From Acetobacteraceae bacterium (GTDB lineage Bacteria > Pseudomonadota > Alphaproteobacteria > Acetobacterales > Acetobacteraceae): DNA of 64,000 bases. The number at the start of each line of letters is the position of its first letter. Position 1 is the stretch's first letter. A model generated the notes under the pieces. That model ran no database searches. It was not told the origin of the DNA and was given only the letters and a program-made list of their open reading frames with translations. Both the position numbers and the translations under genes were made by a program. Of the stretch, positions 62,560 to 64,000 are shown piece by piece. The stretch is taken from contig JARLIM010000026.1 in assembly GCA_031291725.1 (NCBI GenBank), positions 62,001-126,000 on the forward strand. The letters run 5' to 3'.

Positions 62560-64000
62560 CAGCCGGAAATCCCGCGCGTGACCAACCGCCCGGCCCGCGC
62601 ATCCGTTGCCCCCTTGCCATAGACATAGGCCGATTGCCCGGCCACCCAGGTCTCCACAATGCCGTCGGCGGGCAGCGTGGGCGTGTCGAAATTGGCGGCG
62701 TCTTTCACCGTCAGCGGGTCGAACAACACCAGATCGGCAAACGCCCCGCTGCGCACCACACCACGATCGGCCAGCCCGAACACATCGGCCACCCGCCCGG
62801 TCATTTTGTGCACGGCGGTCTCCAGCGAGAACAGGCCGAGATCGCGGGCATAATGCCCCAGCACACGCGGGAAGGTGCCCCACAGGCGCGGATGCGGGAA
62901 TTGGTCATGCGGCAAACCGTCCGAGCCCACCATCGAACGCGGATGGGCGAGAATGCGCTGCATGTCCGCCTCATTGATCTGATAGTAGATCGCCCCCGCC
63001 GGCAGCAGCCGCTTGGCCGCCGCCACCTGATCCACGCCCCAATCGGCGGCGATATCATGCAGAAAGCGCCCGGTGAATTGCGGGAACGGCACCGACCAGG
63101 TGATGCGCACCGGCACCTGCGGGTGCAACTTCTCCGGCATCAGCACGGTGGAGGAGGCATTATACGGATAGACATCGAAATCCACTTTCTGCCGCGCCTG
63201 CACCGCTTCGAGCAGCGCCAGGGTTTCCACCGAGCGGCCGAAATTGTTCGGCATCACGCATTTATGGTGACTGATCACCACAGGTGCCCCCACCGAACTG
63301 CCGATGCGCAGGCTCTCCTCGATGGAGGCCAGCACGTTGTCGCCCTCATCGCGCATATGCGTCACATACAGCCCGCCGGTCTCGCGCACCGCCTCCGCCA
63401 CCGCGATCACCTCGGCGGTGGGGGCCTGGTTGCTGGCGGGGTAATATAAGCCGGTGGAGAAGCCCGATGCGCCCTCCTTCAGCGACTGCCGCAGGCGGGA
63501 TTGCATCCGCGCCGCCTCCTTATCCGTCGCCGCCCGGAACACATCGCCATCCATCGCCTCCACGCGCAGCGACATATGGCCGATCAGCGCCACCGTATTC
63601 ACCGGTGACGGGTCAGTCGCCAACCGTTCGGCATATTCGGCAAAACTGTCGAAAATCCACCACTCCTCACCACCCAGCAGGTCAAGCGGCGGGATCGGGC
63701 GGTTCTTCATCCGCACCGGGCTGAGCGAGATGCCGCAATTGCCGACAACCACCGTCGTCACACCCTGGCTCATCTTGCACAGCATGCATTCCGGCCCGCA
63801 GAGCACGGCGCGGTCATCATGGGTGTGGGCGTCGATGAAGCCGGGGGCGACCACGCGGCCATGGGCCTCGATCTCCCGATCGGCCGACCACGCCGCCAGA
63901 TCGCCCACGCCGGCGATGCGGCTGCCCTTGATCGCCACATCGCCAGTGGAACGGTTGGCGCCGGTGCCATCGATGATGGTGGCGCCTCGGATGATTGTGT
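62559..64000 (-). CDS. N-acyl-D-amino-acid deacylase (5'-truncated by window edge)
   Basis: Amidohydrolase-superfamily enzyme; the window covers about 480 codons and the frame continues past the right edge (IIRGATIIDGTGANRSTGDVAIKG at the cut end). Metal and active-site features: PGFIDAHTHDDRAVL, MSQGVTTVVVGNCGISLSP, YVTHMRDEGD, VISHHKCV, and MVGSDGLPHDQFPHPRLWGTFPRVLG. It hydrolyses N-acyl-D-amino acids or related amides. The stop codon overlaps the start of the chrA pair. Confidence 0.93.
   Translation of the reverse strand, partial: TIIRGATIIDGTGANRSTGDVAIKGSRIAGVGDLAAWSADREIEAHGRVVAPGFIDAHTHDDRAVLCGPECMLCKMSQGVTTVVVGNCGISLSPVRMKNRPIPPLDLLGGEEWWIFDSFAEYAERLATDPSPVNTVALIGHMSLRVEAMDGDVFRAATDKEAARMQSRLRQSLKEGASGFSTGLYYPASNQAPTAEVIAVAEAVRETGGLYVTHMRDEGDNVLASIEESLRIGSSVGAPVVISHHKCVMPNNFGRSVETLALLEAVQARQKVDFDVYPYNASSTVLMPEKLHPQVPVRITWSVPFPQFTGRFLHDIAADWGVDQVAAAKRLLPAGAIYYQINEADMQRILAHPRSMVGSDGLPHDQFPHPRLWGTFPRVLGHYARDLGLFSLETAVHKMTGRVADVFGLADRGVVRSGAFADLVLFDPLTVKDAANFDTPTLPADGIVETWVAGQSAYVYGKGATDARAGRLVTRGISG

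Overview
The window is a GC-rich chromosomal segment from an alphaproteobacterium, most likely of the Rhodospirillales (Acetobacteraceae-like). This rests on gene order and protein character: a nuoABCDEFGH run with separate nuoC and nuoD, the tig-clpP-clpX-lon-hup run, yqeY-dnaG-rpoD, a zapA-6S RNA-fau locus, ruvCAB next to tolQRAB-pal-cpoB-tilS-ftsH-folP-glmM, and an AarC-type succinyl-CoA:acetate CoA-transferase. It is mostly housekeeping DNA, dense and operonic, with many 1-8 bp start/stop overlaps and frequent GTG/TTG starts. No rRNA, CRISPR array or prophage is visible.

Layout. 1-7579 (minus): complex I genes nuoA to nuoH, with nuoH running off the left edge. 7838-8100: tRNA-Asp and tRNA-Val. 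8247-14872 (minus): the protein quality-control cluster tig, clpP, clpX, lon and HU; lon is broken by one in-frame ochre codon. 14916-20003 (minus): tRNA-Leu, a GNAT enzyme, rpoD, dnaG and yqeY. 20130-28168 (plus): carA (fused in frame to an HTH-like N-terminus), an inserted ATPase gene, carB, greA and a threonine dehydratase. 28195-31589 (plus): two tandem glycosyltransferase-like genes and an M20-type amidohydrolase. 31600-38938 (minus): thiD, glmM, folP, ftsH, tilS and cpoB. 39075-45829 (minus): two tandem pal genes, tolB, a lipoprotein made of a TolA C-terminal-like domain, tolA, tolR, tolQ, ybgC and ruvB. 45926-50557 (minus): ruvA, ruvC, yebC, bioY, ymdB, fau, 6S RNA, zapA and a small coiled-coil ORF. 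50612-52694 (plus): an unknown ORF, fbaB and thiE. 52700-53208: a degenerate palindrome and an IS701-type transposase remnant. 53209-59018 (minus): aarC, a soluble globin-sensor chemoreceptor with PilZ and CZB domains, a DUF599 protein and an amidase. 59144-61396 (plus): two small unknown proteins, a RidA protein and a secreted CHAP hydrolase. 61460-64000 (minus): a two-gene chromate transporter and an N-acyl-D-amino-acid deacylase cut by the right edge.

The most unusual place is the carA-carB junction. A solitary P-loop ATPase gene (21814-22998) sits between the two subunits of carbamoyl-phosphate synthetase. The insertion is flanked by a 56-bp exact direct repeat made of the carB translation start and its first ~16 codons, so an intact carB was left (or rebuilt) downstream and a 31-codon decoy upstream. 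A 48-bp nested perfect dyad lies just before the ATPase start. This looks like a single-gene mobile element that preserves its target gene.

Other points of interest are the nonsense codon in lon, the HTH-CarA fusion with paired GGGAA-N5-TTCCC sites, duplicated Pal, a TolA-domain lipoprotein inside the Tol-Pal operon, a sequestered ribosome-binding site upstream of fau, and a 22-bp perfect palindrome upstream of the CHAP gene.
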